The position numbers and the translations under genes are program-made. The notes under the pieces are model-generated. The model was given only the letters and a program-made list of their open reading frames with translations. It was not told the DNA's origin and did not search any database. A stretch of DNA of 64,000 nucleotides, taken from Woeseiaceae bacterium (GTDB lineage: Bacteria > Pseudomonadota > Gammaproteobacteria > Steroidobacterales > Woeseiaceae). The number at the start of each line of letters is the position of its first letter. Position 1 is the stretch's first letter. Location: NCBI GenBank assembly GCA_021773075.1, contig JAJFKT010000014.1:1-64000 (forward strand), written 5' to 3'. Positions 1 through 9,135 of the stretch are shown piece after piece.

Positions 1-268
1 GCACAACAAAGACTTCGTCAAAACAGCCGAGGCTGACGGTTTCGCCTACGCGAAACGCTTGGAGGATAAGGAGCAACTGCCGGCAGTTATTCGCGAGTTC
101 ATGGATTTCAAAGGCCCGGCATTTCTCGAAGTCGTGATCGATCGCGACGCCGGTGTTTATCCGATGGTTGGGCCCGGGCAGAGTTACGCCAATATGATTA
201 CAGGCGATTTCATCAAATGCCGCTCGAAACCCAGCGATGAGTCGCCGGGTCCGAGCGAGATGTTCTAG
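1..268 (+). CDS. C-terminal fragment of a thiamine-diphosphate enzyme, probably acetolactate synthase large subunit
   Basis: The window opens inside this gene. The frame runs from base 2 to a TAG stop at 266-268 and gives 88 residues. The segment GPAFLEVVIDRDAGVYPMV, followed by GPGQSYANMI, matches the end of the C-terminal TPP-binding domain of acetolactate synthase large subunits, which condense two pyruvates (or pyruvate and 2-oxobutyrate) in branched-chain amino acid synthesis. The last 20 residues (rich in Ser, Pro and Glu) look like a non-conserved tail. The N-terminal and FAD/TPP regions lie outside the window, so another member of the TPP family cannot be excluded. It converges on the S9 peptidase gene with no gap (268/269). 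Confidence 0.75.
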   Translation, partial: HNKDFVKTAEADGFAYAKRLEDKEQLPAVIREFMDFKGPAFLEVVIDRDAGVYPMVGPGQSYANMITGDFIKCRSKPSDESPGPSEMF

Positions 269-2242
269 CTACAGTCCGCCTGGGCCGCAATCATTTTTCA
301 AGTAGCCGATCATCGTTTCGTACAATGCGATCTGGTGACGATAAAACAGCGTGTTCGAAAAGTGATCAGCACCATCAAGCTCGAGATACTCGTAGTCTTT
401 GTTGTACTTATCCAGAAGCTTGCGGTATTTCTTGGCATGATCCGGTGGTACACGTTGATCCACACTACCGTGGATCAGCAACATCGGAACATTGACTTTT
501 TCCACTTCGTCGAGGGGGGAAATACTGTCGTCCCAGAATCGCAATTGCTCTTCACGGCCGCGGCCGCGAAGTTGAAATCGATAATAGTTGACTTGCATCA
601 AATTGTCGGACACCGCAGCTCCGGCGATGACACATTGATAAATTTGTTTTTCGCGCGCTGATGCTATCAGCGCCGCGTAGCCGCCATACGACCAGCCAAA
701 CATTGCCATTCTCTCAGGATCAACCAGACCGCGTCGAACCAGGTATTCGGCCCCGTCATCTTTGTCGTCCTGCATTTCGTAGCCACCCTGACCGCCTTGC
801 ATGAATGCGTCCAGGTAGAACTTTTTGCCATATCCACGAGAACCACGATATTGCGGCTGCAACACCATATAACCATTGTTTGCGAGCATTTGTGACCACT
901 CGTCATAGAGCACGGTTTCCTGTACGAACGGTCCGCCATGCGGCAGCACGATCAGAGGGAACGGCGGCTCGCCCTGCGGGACCGTCAGGAATCCAGGTAT
1001 CGGCTTACCGTCTCTCGCATCGTATGAAATGTACTCAACGTCAGCGAGATTCTCACTCTCGATAAGTGGTTGCCTACTGCCGACCGACTGAACACGCCCG
1101 TCCTTGAACAAGTAATAGGTTCCAGGATCGCGTGGGCCTGAATTGACAATAGTCATCGTATTGCCTTCACGCGAGCGACTATTGATCCTTAAGTAATAGG
1201 CGTTGGGAATAACGTCCTCAAGTTGACGATACGTCGCGCCTTCCACCTCATCAAAATACTCGAAGTGATATTTGTCTTTGAAATATGCAACACCGGTGAC
1301 CTTATCCGGATGAGCCCACCTATTGCTATGGTATCTGAGACCGGTTACATCGACATCATCGCGCCGATAGATTAACTCGTCGAACTTTTGTGTACTAACA
1401 TCGAAGGACCATAAACCAATCTTGTCGTGGCCATTATTCGCGCGTACCAAAAGGTGATCGGGTTTAGTTTCATCGATCTCCTCGACGCTGAACGTATCAA
1501 AGCTCTCCTCGCTCATACGCTTGATTTCAGCCCATCCGCTACCGCCCGGCTTGCGCCAATACCAGATGAATTCTCCATCTGCAAGATCGAAGCCACGTGC
1601 CAGCCACGGATTGCCTTCGGCATCGAAATCAATATTGCCCAGCGAAATCTTGCCGCGGATGAGCAGTTTCTTAGTGCCCCTGTTTAGATCGAACTCCCAA
1701 TAAGCCCGCGGCCGGAAAGCCTCCGACAACTTCGAACCCGGCCCGTCATCGCCACCTTCGAAGAACGAGATAATGATCTTGTCAGGTTTGCCCGGTAGCA
1801 GGCTGACGATCGATGGACCTTGTTCGTCGAAAGAACGCATTTTTTTCTTTTCGACGTCCGCAACCGCGATGCGATTCTCGTAAACGCCCCGGTTGAAGCC
1901 TTCGATCTTATCGCGAACCTTCTGCCGCAACGTGAAGACAATATCTTTGTCGCTTACCCAACCGAAATTTGTCACCTCCATCTTGTCGGCTCCGATTCGA
2001 AACGGCTTCTTGTCAAGGTTCGCCGTTTCATAAACCTCGATTATCGGATTGGCTGTTTTGGACGGAATCTTCATTAGCCCCAGGTACTTGCCGTCGGGCG
2101 ATACCTGGGCATTGTTGATGACTGCGCGCAGCGCCCAATAATCCAGCGGATACGGCTCAGGCGCTTCGGCCGCGACAGCAGCTCCCGTGGAAATCAATGC
2201 GACCAGGCAAAGCAGGGGTAGAAGGTTTGATTGCTTGTTCAT
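269..2242 (-). CDS. Secreted S9 family (prolyl oligopeptidase / dipeptidyl peptidase-like) serine peptidase
   Basis: The protein has 657 residues. The N-terminus is a signal peptide (hydrophobic residues about 8-24, ending in AAVAAEA), so it acts in the periplasm or outside. Residues about 30-400 form a poorly conserved beta-propeller-like region and about 410-655 an alpha/beta hydrolase. The catalytic triad is visible: Ser518 in GWSYGGYAA, Asp595 in HGSVDQRV and His627 in GADHF. The family cleaves short peptides, often after Pro or Ala. It lies downstream of a TonB-dependent receptor on the same strand but behind a terminator-like hairpin, which suggests separate transcripts serving one peptide-scavenging function. 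A second S9 paralogue is at 59387-61348. Confidence 0.9.
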   Translation of the reverse strand: MNKQSNLLPLLCLVALISTGAAVAAEAPEPYPLDYWALRAVINNAQVSPDGKYLGLMKIPSKTANPIIEVYETANLDKKPFRIGADKMEVTNFGWVSDKDIVFTLRQKVRDKIEGFNRGVYENRIAVADVEKKKMRSFDEQGPSIVSLLPGKPDKIIISFFEGGDDGPGSKLSEAFRPRAYWEFDLNRGTKKLLIRGKISLGNIDFDAEGNPWLARGFDLADGEFIWYWRKPGGSGWAEIKRMSEESFDTFSVEEIDETKPDHLLVRANNGHDKIGLWSFDVSTQKFDELIYRRDDVDVTGLRYHSNRWAHPDKVTGVAYFKDKYHFEYFDEVEGATYRQLEDVIPNAYYLRINSRSREGNTMTIVNSGPRDPGTYYLFKDGRVQSVGSRQPLIESENLADVEYISYDARDGKPIPGFLTVPQGEPPFPLIVLPHGGPFVQETVLYDEWSQMLANNGYMVLQPQYRGSRGYGKKFYLDAFMQGGQGGYEMQDDKDDGAEYLVRRGLVDPERMAMFGWSYGGYAALIASAREKQIYQCVIAGAAVSDNLMQVNYYRFQLRGRGREEQLRFWDDSISPLDEVEKVNVPMLLIHGSVDQRVPPDHAKKYRKLLDKYNKDYEYLELDGADHFSNTLFYRHQIALYETMIGYLKNDCGPGGL

Positions 2243-2300
2243 TTCGATTGGATCCAGATTATTGAACTAGATTAGAAAACGGCGAACGCCGAAAGCAAGA

Positions 2301-2329
2301 AAGGCCCGCAGCTAGTGGCTGCGGGCCTT
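2301..2329 (-). terminator. Rho-independent terminator-like hairpin after the TonB-dependent receptor
   Basis: A perfect 12-bp stem (AAGGCCCGCAGC, 2301-2312, with its complement at 2318-2329) has a 5-nt loop. On the minus strand it is followed by TCTTGCTTTC, a moderately U-rich tail. It sits 34 nt after the receptor stop codon and 58 nt before the S9 peptidase start. Confidence 0.8.
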
Positions 2330-2362
2330 GTATTGCCTAACTGTATCTGACTGATACTCTGA

Positions 2363-5300
2363 TCATTCGCCGCCGCCGAAATCGTACGCTACGTTCATAA
2401 AGTAGGTACGCCCCTGGAGGTCGTAACCGACACCGATCGGCGCATTGTTGATTGCAAACACCTCAGCGCCGTCTACGAATGGTGGCTCTTCTTCAAACAC
2501 GTTGCGTATACCACCGCCCACGGTCCACGTGTCACCGCGGTAAAAGAGTGAGACAGCATGCCGGAAGTAGTTCTCTGCAAAACCAATATTCTTACAAAGT
2601 ACATCGGAAGGCGCACCGAAACAGGTATCGGAAATGCCGCTGATCGCATCGTCAAATTCATCTCTGAACTCAGGACGCTGCTCCATACTGCCGAGGTAGT
2701 TCGTCTCCCAGCTAAGGCGCCAATCATCGTAATTGAATTGTACAATCGAGCGACCTTTCCAAGGTGGGAAGCCGAACGAGCCCTGGAACTCGTTGAAGTC
2801 GCGAACGCCTTCCGTATTGACAAATAGCGTTGATCGCTCAAGCTGGCGATTGGCTCGCATGTCGACCGTGACATCGATAGGACGGTTGAAAACGGTCCAG
2901 GTATCGCTGAACGTCAGGTTGAGATCCACGCCCCGGGCATTCTCACGATCGCGGTTAATGAAACCTTCATCGATCAGCTCGATCATTGGGTCCGTCGGAT
3001 CTGTAAGGTCGCGTGTGATGCGATTGCAAAATGCGCTATTGCCGGTCGCTGAACCGTAACAATCGGCAACGATGAAGTTTGCACTCGGCTCAATAATGCT
3101 ATCGGCGATCTCGATTTCGTAATACGAAACGCCAATCGTCAGGTCGAGTGAATTGAACGGAAGGTCATACACAAAGCCTGCGGTCCAAGACTCCGATTCT
3201 TCAGCAGAAAGGTCGAGCGCACCGCCCGACCGGATTTCAACAGGATACGTCGTTTCGCCATTGCGATTAGCCAAAGTCGGGTCAACCCCGTTGGCCCGGC
3301 AATTCGCGAGTAACACTGGGTCTCTTTGATCGAGGGCAGCATCATACAACTGCGATGCATCATCGATCGCTGAAAGAGGGACATAACACGGGTCAAAGAA
3401 TGCATTGTTGAAACCAGTCTGGTTGGCAAGAAACAGCTCACGCAAATTTGGCGCACGGAACGAGCTACCGAACGTACCGCGAAGCAACAGCGACTCGACC
3501 GGTCGCCAGCCGAGTTTGATGGATTCAGTCCAGGCCCCGCCGTAGATTTCATCGTCAGTATAACGCGTAGACAAGTTGAGAGTTAACTCCTCAAAACCCG
3601 GAACGCCTGCAAGAAGTGGCAACTCCGCTTCGATGAAGAACTCATTCTGGTCTTTATCACCGATGGCGCCCTCATCTACCGAAAAGGCGGCGAACAGCCC
3701 GTTAGCGGCCACTTCATTCGGCAATGATTCGAGATCGTCCTTGCGGTACTCGTAACCTATGCCAATAGCGGCTGTTCCGCCCGGCAATTCAAAAACATCA
3801 CCGGTGACGTAGCCCGTCAGTATGGTCTGTTTGTACTCGGTTTCGAATTCTCGGGTATCAAACAGATAGTCACGTTCAGCCTGACTCGCGAAATTACCGT
3901 TCACGGACCCTTGACTCACATAAGGTTCCAGCAAAGACGGCGCAAACAAGTCGACCGGCACACAACCCGCCTCTGCGCCGAATGGCAACGCAGCGCCCGT
4001 GTCATTCTGGCAAGGCGTAGCGCCGCCAATGGAATTGACGCCCAATGCATGATCCAGGAGGTCGCCACGAATTCCCCGTCGAACAGACGTGCCACTGGAC
4101 GATGAAAAGACACCCGCAATTTCGAATGACCAATTTTCGACGCTGCCGAAAGACAGTCCCGGCAAGTCGCCGCGGACACCGAGTACGCTTCGTAGCTGGT
4201 CAATATCGACGTCGGAATTATTGCGATCACCTTCCACATACACAATATGCTGGGTGCTGCCGACAGCGCCAACTGGGCCGTTTAGACCCAGCACGCCAAG
4301 CGCACCGATGGATTCCGGGCTACACGGGACGAGGCCGAAAAAGGCACACAAGTCACCGAAGGTCGGCCCGAACGCGGCGCCGAATGGCTGTGCCGCCAGA
4401 ACAAAGTCATCAAGAAAGTCCGGGTTCGTTAGCAGCTGGTCGTGGCCTAGCCCGCAATCCACGCCTCGCACACCGTTCGGGTTACAGGGATTGAACGGAT
4501 TGTTTGCCGGAATGGCTCTAAACAGTGGAGCAGCACCATTGTTGCTGTTGGACTGTCGACGACCGTACTGTAATTCGAAAAACGGTGTGATGTTCGCCTC
4601 ACCCTCAAACGTATACTCACCGAACAGCATGGCTGATGTAGACTTGCGCTCACCAAAGAGATCACGAAATTGCTCTTTATCCGTCAGGGAGTAATCACGG
4701 AAATTCACGTCGGCTACACCGTCGTTGTTCAAATCGATGATCGCACTCTCTGACCAATCGGACCAGTTGGGGACACCCATATTGGTTGTGCCCGGCGTGT
4801 AAAACAGCGACTCGCTGAATCCCTCAGCGGCGCTGCCGAAATTCGTGAAAAGGTCAGGGCCACCCTTGCAATCATCCCAGGGCATCTTCCTCAAGACTTC
4901 TTGCCAAACCGATTGGCTTCTGACATTGCCGTTCTCATCGATCTCGGCGTGGCGATCACAGCCGGCAGTCCATGGTCGTTGTTCCAGCGATACTCGATCC
5001 TGTTTCGTGTGCTCGGCACCGAAACCTATGAATCCTCGATCCCAGTTCTTGCCCCAGGTGACAGAAAGCGTGTTTTGTACGCCGCCGCTGTGGTGCGGAG
5101 TTTCGTGGAAAGCTTCGAGTTCAAATCCGTCAAAGTCTTTGCGCATAATGATATTCGCTACGCCTGCAACAGCATCTGAACCGTAAATCGACGATGCACC
5201 GTCTAGTAACAGGTCATATTGCTGTACCAGGGAAGATGGGACCAAACCAAGGTCTGGCGATGTCGGGGCGCCCTCGACGCCAGCCGGCGCAACGCGGCGG

Positions 5301-5740
5301 CCGTTGATTAATACCAGAGTCCGCCCGCCGCCGAGGCCACGTAAATTGATGTTTGTCTGGCCTGGGCCGTTGTCGAGTACGAATCCGTTAAACGTGAGGT
5401 CGATCTGTTGACCCGCTGCCGCGGTCGATTCCTGCAGAATGTCCCCCGCATCCATCAAGCCGACTTCACGCGACACCTGCCCGGAAATAATCTGCAGTGG
5501 CGCAATGCTTGTATAGGTATCGCGCTTCAGGCGAGAACCGGTAACGACGACTTCGTCAATCACGCGTTCCTCGTCATCCTCGGCCTCTGCTGCCGCCAGC
5601 GCAGCTGTTGCCAGCGCCTCTTGTGCGTCACTGTCCTGAGCAAACACCGTTGGTGCCGCGAGGAAACATAAACCTGTCAAGACAATTGCAAATGGACTGA
5701 GCACCCGCGCAAGGATTGCGCGATCTTCATCGACTCTCAT
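2363..5740 (-). CDS. TonB-dependent outer-membrane receptor
   Basis: The protein has 1125 residues. A signal peptide ends near residue 34 (PTVFAQ), followed by an acidic linker and a TonB-box/plug start, DEVVVTGSRLKRD, near residue 63. The plug has the usual NINLRGLGGGRTLVLINGRR pattern around residues 130-150. The rest is a large 22-strand-type barrel with many aromatic-rich strands, ending YFMNVAYDFGGGE. This architecture imports large substrates across the outer membrane using TonB energy; the size and the RLKR-type plug resemble receptors used for peptides or oligosaccharides in marine gammaproteobacteria. The downstream S9 peptidase favours peptides, by inference. The start at 5740 places the signal peptide correctly. 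Confidence 0.93.
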   Translation of the reverse strand: MRVDEDRAILARVLSPFAIVLTGLCFLAAPTVFAQDSDAQEALATAALAAAEAEDDEERVIDEVVVTGSRLKRDTYTSIAPLQIISGQVSREVGLMDAGDILQESTAAAGQQIDLTFNGFVLDNGPGQTNINLRGLGGGRTLVLINGRRVAPAGVEGAPTSPDLGLVPSSLVQQYDLLLDGASSIYGSDAVAGVANIIMRKDFDGFELEAFHETPHHSGGVQNTLSVTWGKNWDRGFIGFGAEHTKQDRVSLEQRPWTAGCDRHAEIDENGNVRSQSVWQEVLRKMPWDDCKGGPDLFTNFGSAAEGFSESLFYTPGTTNMGVPNWSDWSESAIIDLNNDGVADVNFRDYSLTDKEQFRDLFGERKSTSAMLFGEYTFEGEANITPFFELQYGRRQSNSNNGAAPLFRAIPANNPFNPCNPNGVRGVDCGLGHDQLLTNPDFLDDFVLAAQPFGAAFGPTFGDLCAFFGLVPCSPESIGALGVLGLNGPVGAVGSTQHIVYVEGDRNNSDVDIDQLRSVLGVRGDLPGLSFGSVENWSFEIAGVFSSSSGTSVRRGIRGDLLDHALGVNSIGGATPCQNDTGAALPFGAEAGCVPVDLFAPSLLEPYVSQGSVNGNFASQAERDYLFDTREFETEYKQTILTGYVTGDVFELPGGTAAIGIGYEYRKDDLESLPNEVAANGLFAAFSVDEGAIGDKDQNEFFIEAELPLLAGVPGFEELTLNLSTRYTDDEIYGGAWTESIKLGWRPVESLLLRGTFGSSFRAPNLRELFLANQTGFNNAFFDPCYVPLSAIDDASQLYDAALDQRDPVLLANCRANGVDPTLANRNGETTYPVEIRSGGALDLSAEESESWTAGFVYDLPFNSLDLTIGVSYYEIEIADSIIEPSANFIVADCYGSATGNSAFCNRITRDLTDPTDPMIELIDEGFINRDRENARGVDLNLTFSDTWTVFNRPIDVTVDMRANRQLERSTLFVNTEGVRDFNEFQGSFGFPPWKGRSIVQFNYDDWRLSWETNYLGSMEQRPEFRDEFDDAISGISDTCFGAPSDVLCKNIGFAENYFRHAVSLFYRGDTWTVGGGIRNVFEEEPPFVDGAEVFAINNAPIGVGYDLQGRTYFMNVAYDFGGGE

Positions 5741-6082
5741 TTAATACCCCTTATGCCAAAATTGTATCGGCGAACTTATGATTAGCTCTTTGCCGAATCG
5801 CTGCGAATTTCGCAACTCCCATAACGCCATATGATGCGAAATCACAACACATAAGTAAATGCCTGAGGCTAATAAAGTTCATTCTATTTCAAGATGTGTT
5901 GTGAAAATACAACGTTGTTGATCAAACATTTGCGACAAGAGTTCACTATCTGCTGGAAACCCCTCCAAGACCGAAAATGGCGTCGAATTTCTCGACGATC
6001 AATGCTGGGTCAAACGGCTCAATTTCAGTATTATGTGAACCGACGCAACGCATCCTTGCCCGTTTTGGGCGAAATTCGGAAC
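5741..6082. other. Divergent intergenic region between the TonB-dependent receptor and ParA
   Basis: This is the largest gap in the window (342 bp). It is more AT-rich than its flanks and should hold the promoters of both divergent genes. An open frame in phase with ParA begins at 5894, but its translation (Cys/Arg/Trp-rich) does not look like protein and the conserved ParA fold starts after 6083. The one clear structure is the long-range inverted repeat listed separately. I see no RNA gene here. Confidence 0.6.
5842..5904. promoter_or_regulatory. Paired 11-bp inverted repeat, possible operator pair
   Basis: TCACAACACAT at 5842-5852 is repeated in exact inverted orientation as ATGTGTTGTGA at 5894-5904, with 41 bp between the arms. 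It lies about 100 bp upstream of the TonB receptor start and 180 bp upstream of the ParA start. The spacing is close to an integral number of helical turns (arm centres 52 bp apart, about five turns), as expected for two half-sites bound by a looping or cooperative regulator. The site is a prediction only. Confidence 0.4.
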
Positions 6083-6853
6083 ATGCTCATTACGCCGCGC
6101 AAAAACAACCTGAACAAGATCGTTATCCTCAATCCCAAAGGAGGCTGTGGCAAATCCACGATCGCCACCAATTTGGCCGCTTGTTATGCGCATCGCGGCG
6201 CGACACCGGCCGTAATGGACTACGATCCACAAGGCTCAAGCATGGGCTGGCTGGAACGTCGCCCGGCGGAACGACCGACAATTCATGGAATCGCGGCTTA
6301 TAAGAAAACGATGCAGGCAACTCGCAGCTGGCAACTCCGGGTTCCGAATGATACCGATACGCTCCTGATCGACTCGCCAGCGAGCATTGACCACGATGAT
6401 CTTCGCGAACTGACGCGTGACTCCACCAGCATTGTCGTTCCGGTCTTGCCATCGCCGATGGACATTCACGCCGCGTCGCGCTGCATTGCCGACTTGCTGC
6501 TGGTGGCCAAGGTTGACCGTCGTGACCGCAAACTCGCGGTCGTTGCGAACCGGACGCGCAAGAACACCAAGAGTTTAGCGACATTGATGCGCTTCCTCGA
6601 TTCACTGGGAATTCCGATCATTGCGGTTTTGCGCGATACGCAAAACTTTGTGCGCTCATCGGAGCAAGGAATCGGCGTTTGCGAAATGCCGCCATCACGC
6701 GTCAAACCGGACGTAGAACAGGTTCAGAAAATCGCCGACTGGCTCGACGCCTGGCCACAACGCCGCGGCGAATCAACGTCTTCAACGTCAATTAAAAAGC
6801 CGCCATCAGCAGCCCAGGCACTATTGCGTCGAGCTCAATTCGGCTCCGCCTGA
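6083..6853 (+). CDS. Orphan ParA/MinD-family ATPase
   Basis: From the ATG at 6083 the protein has 256 residues. The deviant Walker A motif KGGCGKST (residues 19-26), with its signature lysine at 19, is followed by a Walker A' segment (MDYDPQGSSMGWL) and a Walker B-like LLIDSPAS. These define the dimerising ParA ATPases that position cargo such as plasmids, chromosomes or protein clusters on the nucleoid. No parB, parS cluster or replication gene is adjacent, so cargo is unknown. The frame stays open upstream to 5894, but homologous sequence begins just after 6083, so I place the start there. The 3' end overlaps the convergent ammonia-lyase gene by 19 nt. Confidence 0.85.
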   Translation: MLITPRKNNLNKIVILNPKGGCGKSTIATNLAACYAHRGATPAVMDYDPQGSSMGWLERRPAERPTIHGIAAYKKTMQATRSWQLRVPNDTDTLLIDSPASIDHDDLRELTRDSTSIVVPVLPSPMDIHAASRCIADLLLVAKVDRRDRKLAVVANRTRKNTKSLATLMRFLDSLGIPIIAVLRDTQNFVRSSEQGIGVCEMPPSRVKPDVEQVQKIADWLDAWPQRRGESTSSTSIKKPPSAAQALLRRAQFGSA

Positions 6854-7812
6854 ATCTCCGCAAACAGATCCAAATCAATATTGCCACCGCTAAGGACTAT
6901 CGCAGTCGTTTTGCCTGCTGTCGCGAGTTTTCCGGACAGAATCGCAGCCAGGGCAACAGCGCCGCCCGGTTCGACGACCAGTTTCAGGTTCTTGAACGCA
7001 AATCGAATTGCAGCACGCACTTCGTCGTCGCTAACGGTAAGAACGGCATTCAGTAATTTGCGATTGATCGCAAAGGTTAACTCGCCGGGCATTGGTGTTT
7101 GCAACGCGTCACAGATCGAACGCGCTGATTCAGCTATACGAACACGACGGCCGATTGCAAACGATCTTGCTGTGTCGTCAAAGTCGGCTGGCTCGACAGC
7201 GTAGATCTCGACATTCGGTAGTCGCGACTTCAAAGCGACCGCCGTGCCCGACGAAAGACCACCGCCGCCGCAGGGAATAAGCACCTGATCCGGAGTCAGG
7301 CCCAGCTCGAGCGCATCATCAGCGAGTTCGAGCCCGATCGTGCCCTGCCCTGCAATAATGTGTTCGTGATCGTAGGACGGAACCAACGCTGCATCGCGTT
7401 CTGCCGCAATCTTCTTTGCGATCGCTTCGCGGTCGCCGGTGTAGCGATCATAGAGCACTACTTCACCGCCGAGCTGGCGGGTATTCGCAAGCTTTGCCCG
7501 CGGCGCGTCATCCGGCATTACTATGGTCGTGCCAATTCCCAACATTGCGCCGGCGGCGGCAACACCCTGAGCATGATTGCCTGATGACCAGGCAACCACA
7601 CCATTGCTTGCTTGTTCAGGAGACATCTGGCGCAAACGGTTGTAGGCACCACGAATCTTGAATGAGCCGGTGATCTGCAGGCACTCAGGCTTGATCAGTA
7701 CTTTTCCGCCAGCGGCTTCATCGAGCTCAAAGTTTTGCAGGAGCGGCGTTCGAATACTTATGCTGCTCAGGCGTTCCGCCGCTTCCTCTATATCCTTAAT
7801 TGAGACCATCAA
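6835..7812 (-). CDS. PLP-dependent threonine/serine dehydratase or serine/aspartate racemase (fold type II)
   Basis: The protein has 325 residues. The PLP lysine lies in GSFKIRGAYNRL (about residue 53), the substrate loop is SSGNHAQG and the phosphate-binding loop is CGGGGLSSG. It lacks the C-terminal ACT regulatory domain of biosynthetic IlvA, so it belongs to the short catabolic threonine dehydratase, serine racemase and hydroxyaspartate ammonia-lyase group. These deaminate or racemise small hydroxy-amino acids in the cytoplasm. The sequence alone does not settle which reaction. Its ATG overlaps the stop of the pterin dehydratase gene by 4 nt, so the two are translationally coupled. Confidence 0.85.
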   Translation of the reverse strand: MMVSIKDIEEAAERLSSISIRTPLLQNFELDEAAGGKVLIKPECLQITGSFKIRGAYNRLRQMSPEQASNGVVAWSSGNHAQGVAAAGAMLGIGTTIVMPDDAPRAKLANTRQLGGEVVLYDRYTGDREAIAKKIAAERDAALVPSYDHEHIIAGQGTIGLELADDALELGLTPDQVLIPCGGGGLSSGTAVALKSRLPNVEIYAVEPADFDDTARSFAIGRRVRIAESARSICDALQTPMPGELTFAINRKLLNAVLTVSDDEVRAAIRFAFKNLKLVVEPGGAVALAAILSGKLATAGKTTAIVLSGGNIDLDLFAEIQAEPN

Positions 7813-8156
7813 GTGGCCGCGACTGAAAGCCGGTCGATCTTCGCGGCGCAGATGAAATCGTTATCCGACAGTCCGTTGATCGCATGCGTCGTATAACTGA
7901 CGGCGCAGGAGCCATAGGCGACGGTCAGTACCGGGTGATGACCTTCCGATATCGCGATCCATGCGACGGCGTTCGCGAATCCCAGCGAGCGGCTATAGGC
8001 AGGAAAAGTGAACTGCCTAGAAATTTCCAGTCCGTCAGCACTCAAGGTCCAGTCCGGGTGCAGTGCTGCCATCAATTGAATGCTTTGCTCCGCAGTCAGT
8101 GGCTCGACGCCCCCCTCGCACGGTCTGCATTTTCGATCAGCCAGGTTAGCCGACAT
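7809..8156 (-). CDS. phhB: 4a-hydroxytetrahydrobiopterin dehydratase (pterin-4a-carbinolamine dehydratase)
   Basis: The protein has 115 residues, the usual size for the family. The motif SEGHHPVLTVAYGSCAVSY corresponds to the conserved catalytic EGHHP histidine pair, followed by THAINGLSDNDF at the C-terminus. The enzyme dehydrates 4a-hydroxytetrahydropterin, recycling the cofactor of phenylalanine hydroxylase, and is also a DCoH-type dimer. No phenylalanine hydroxylase gene is in the window. The N-terminal segment MSANLADRKCRPCEGGVEPLT includes the CxxC-EGG start common in bacterial PhhB. The 4-nt overlap with the downstream PLP enzyme suggests an operon. Confidence 0.93.
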   Translation of the reverse strand: MSANLADRKCRPCEGGVEPLTAEQSIQLMAALHPDWTLSADGLEISRQFTFPAYSRSLGFANAVAWIAISEGHHPVLTVAYGSCAVSYTTHAINGLSDNDFICAAKIDRLSVAAT

Positions 8157-8311
8157 TGCTTCATCCTCTGTCTGTTACGCCGCCACACTAGCAATGGTCC
8201 CGAACAATCGCCACTCATAATCTTGCCCATACCGGGCGCACGAAAAAGGGCCGACCCATTACAGGCCGACCCAGGCGGAGACTCAGGATGAGTCACAGGG
8301 GTGTAATTTTC

Positions 8312-9013
8312 CTAGCGCGGATTTGCAGCGACTGACTGAGAGTTCTCGATGAACAGCTTCACGCTAACGCGACGCTCAAGTGCGTAGCTGTCCACATCGG
8401 GATTCTGTGCCACAGATTCGCCATGTGCGGAAGTGCTGATTCGGGTCGGATGCACACCGGCCGTTATGAACAGATTGCGAACAAACTCGACGCGCCTTTC
8501 AGAGAGCGCGTGGTTATAACTGGCATCACCGCGTTCGTCAGCAAAGCCATCCAGCTGGATACGGACACCCGGCATGTTCGCCAATGTGCCTGCCATTTGA
8601 GAAAGACGGTTGCCTGTTGTGTCCGTTAGTGCGAATTCATCCGTACGGAACAGGAGGTCCATGTCGATTCCGGCCTGCATCAAACTGATGAGCTCCGGTC
8701 GTGCAATGTTCTGCAATTGCTCCACTTCGTCGCCGAGCTCATTGACGTCATGCTCCAGTCCAGCTACCGAACGTTGAGAGTTTTGCAGTGAACCTTGCAG
8801 TGATTCGATTCGATCTGACTTCCGGTGCATAGAATCACCGATTTTCCCGCCAAATGCAGCGCCGATGATAAAACCAACCGGCCCACCAGCCAGTGCGCCA
8901 ACAATCGCGCCAGTACCGACGCCGACATTTTCTTCCTTGGAAGCGGCCGCAGAAGCGGATTGAGTCGTAAGTGCCAGAATTGTGAGCAAAGCAATAGTAG
9001 TTGTGTAACGCAT
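8312..9013 (-). CDS. OmpA-family protein with glycine-zipper N-terminus (PdsO-like)
   Basis: The protein has 233 residues. A signal peptide (about 1-23) is followed by a glycine zipper (residues about 30-58, GTGAIVGALAGGPVGFIIG) that may insert in a membrane, a short coiled coil (about 65-105) and a C-terminal OmpA peptidoglycan-binding domain (about 115-225). The OmpA domain has DGFADERGD and the ALSERRVEFVR helix with its diaminopimelate-binding Asp/Arg pair. The layout resembles PdsO of the proteobacterial dedicated sortase system, but no sortase gene is visible. It follows the vWA genes on the same strand after a 122-bp gap and may anchor that system to the cell wall. Confidence 0.8.
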   Translation of the reverse strand: MRYTTTIALLTILALTTQSASAAASKEENVGVGTGAIVGALAGGPVGFIIGAAFGGKIGDSMHRKSDRIESLQGSLQNSQRSVAGLEHDVNELGDEVEQLQNIARPELISLMQAGIDMDLLFRTDEFALTDTTGNRLSQMAGTLANMPGVRIQLDGFADERGDASYNHALSERRVEFVRNLFITAGVHPTRISTSAHGESVAQNPDVDSYALERRVSVKLFIENSQSVAANPR

Positions 9014-9135
9014 GTTTAATTCCTCCGAAAATCATGGCCTGTATTGGCCGGGTTCGGAATCAATTACACCGCGAGAAAGCGTCAGGGAAGCGCTTCTAAT
9101 ATGGGGAGCTAGAGATCAATTGTGACGAAATGTGG

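Noticed and set aside
5894-6082. N-terminal extension of the ParA frame
   Set aside because: The added 63 residues are Cys/Arg/Trp-rich and unlike ParA; the ATG at 6083 fits the family start.
8249-8273. Direct repeat GGCCGACCCA twice, 15 bp apart, upstream of the pterin dehydratase gene
   Set aside because: Ten bases repeated once is within chance and there is no clear regulator or element around it.
8312-9013. A dedicated sortase (Pds) system suggested by the PdsO-like OmpA protein
   Set aside because: No sortase or LPXTG-type target is in the window, so the link is not supported.
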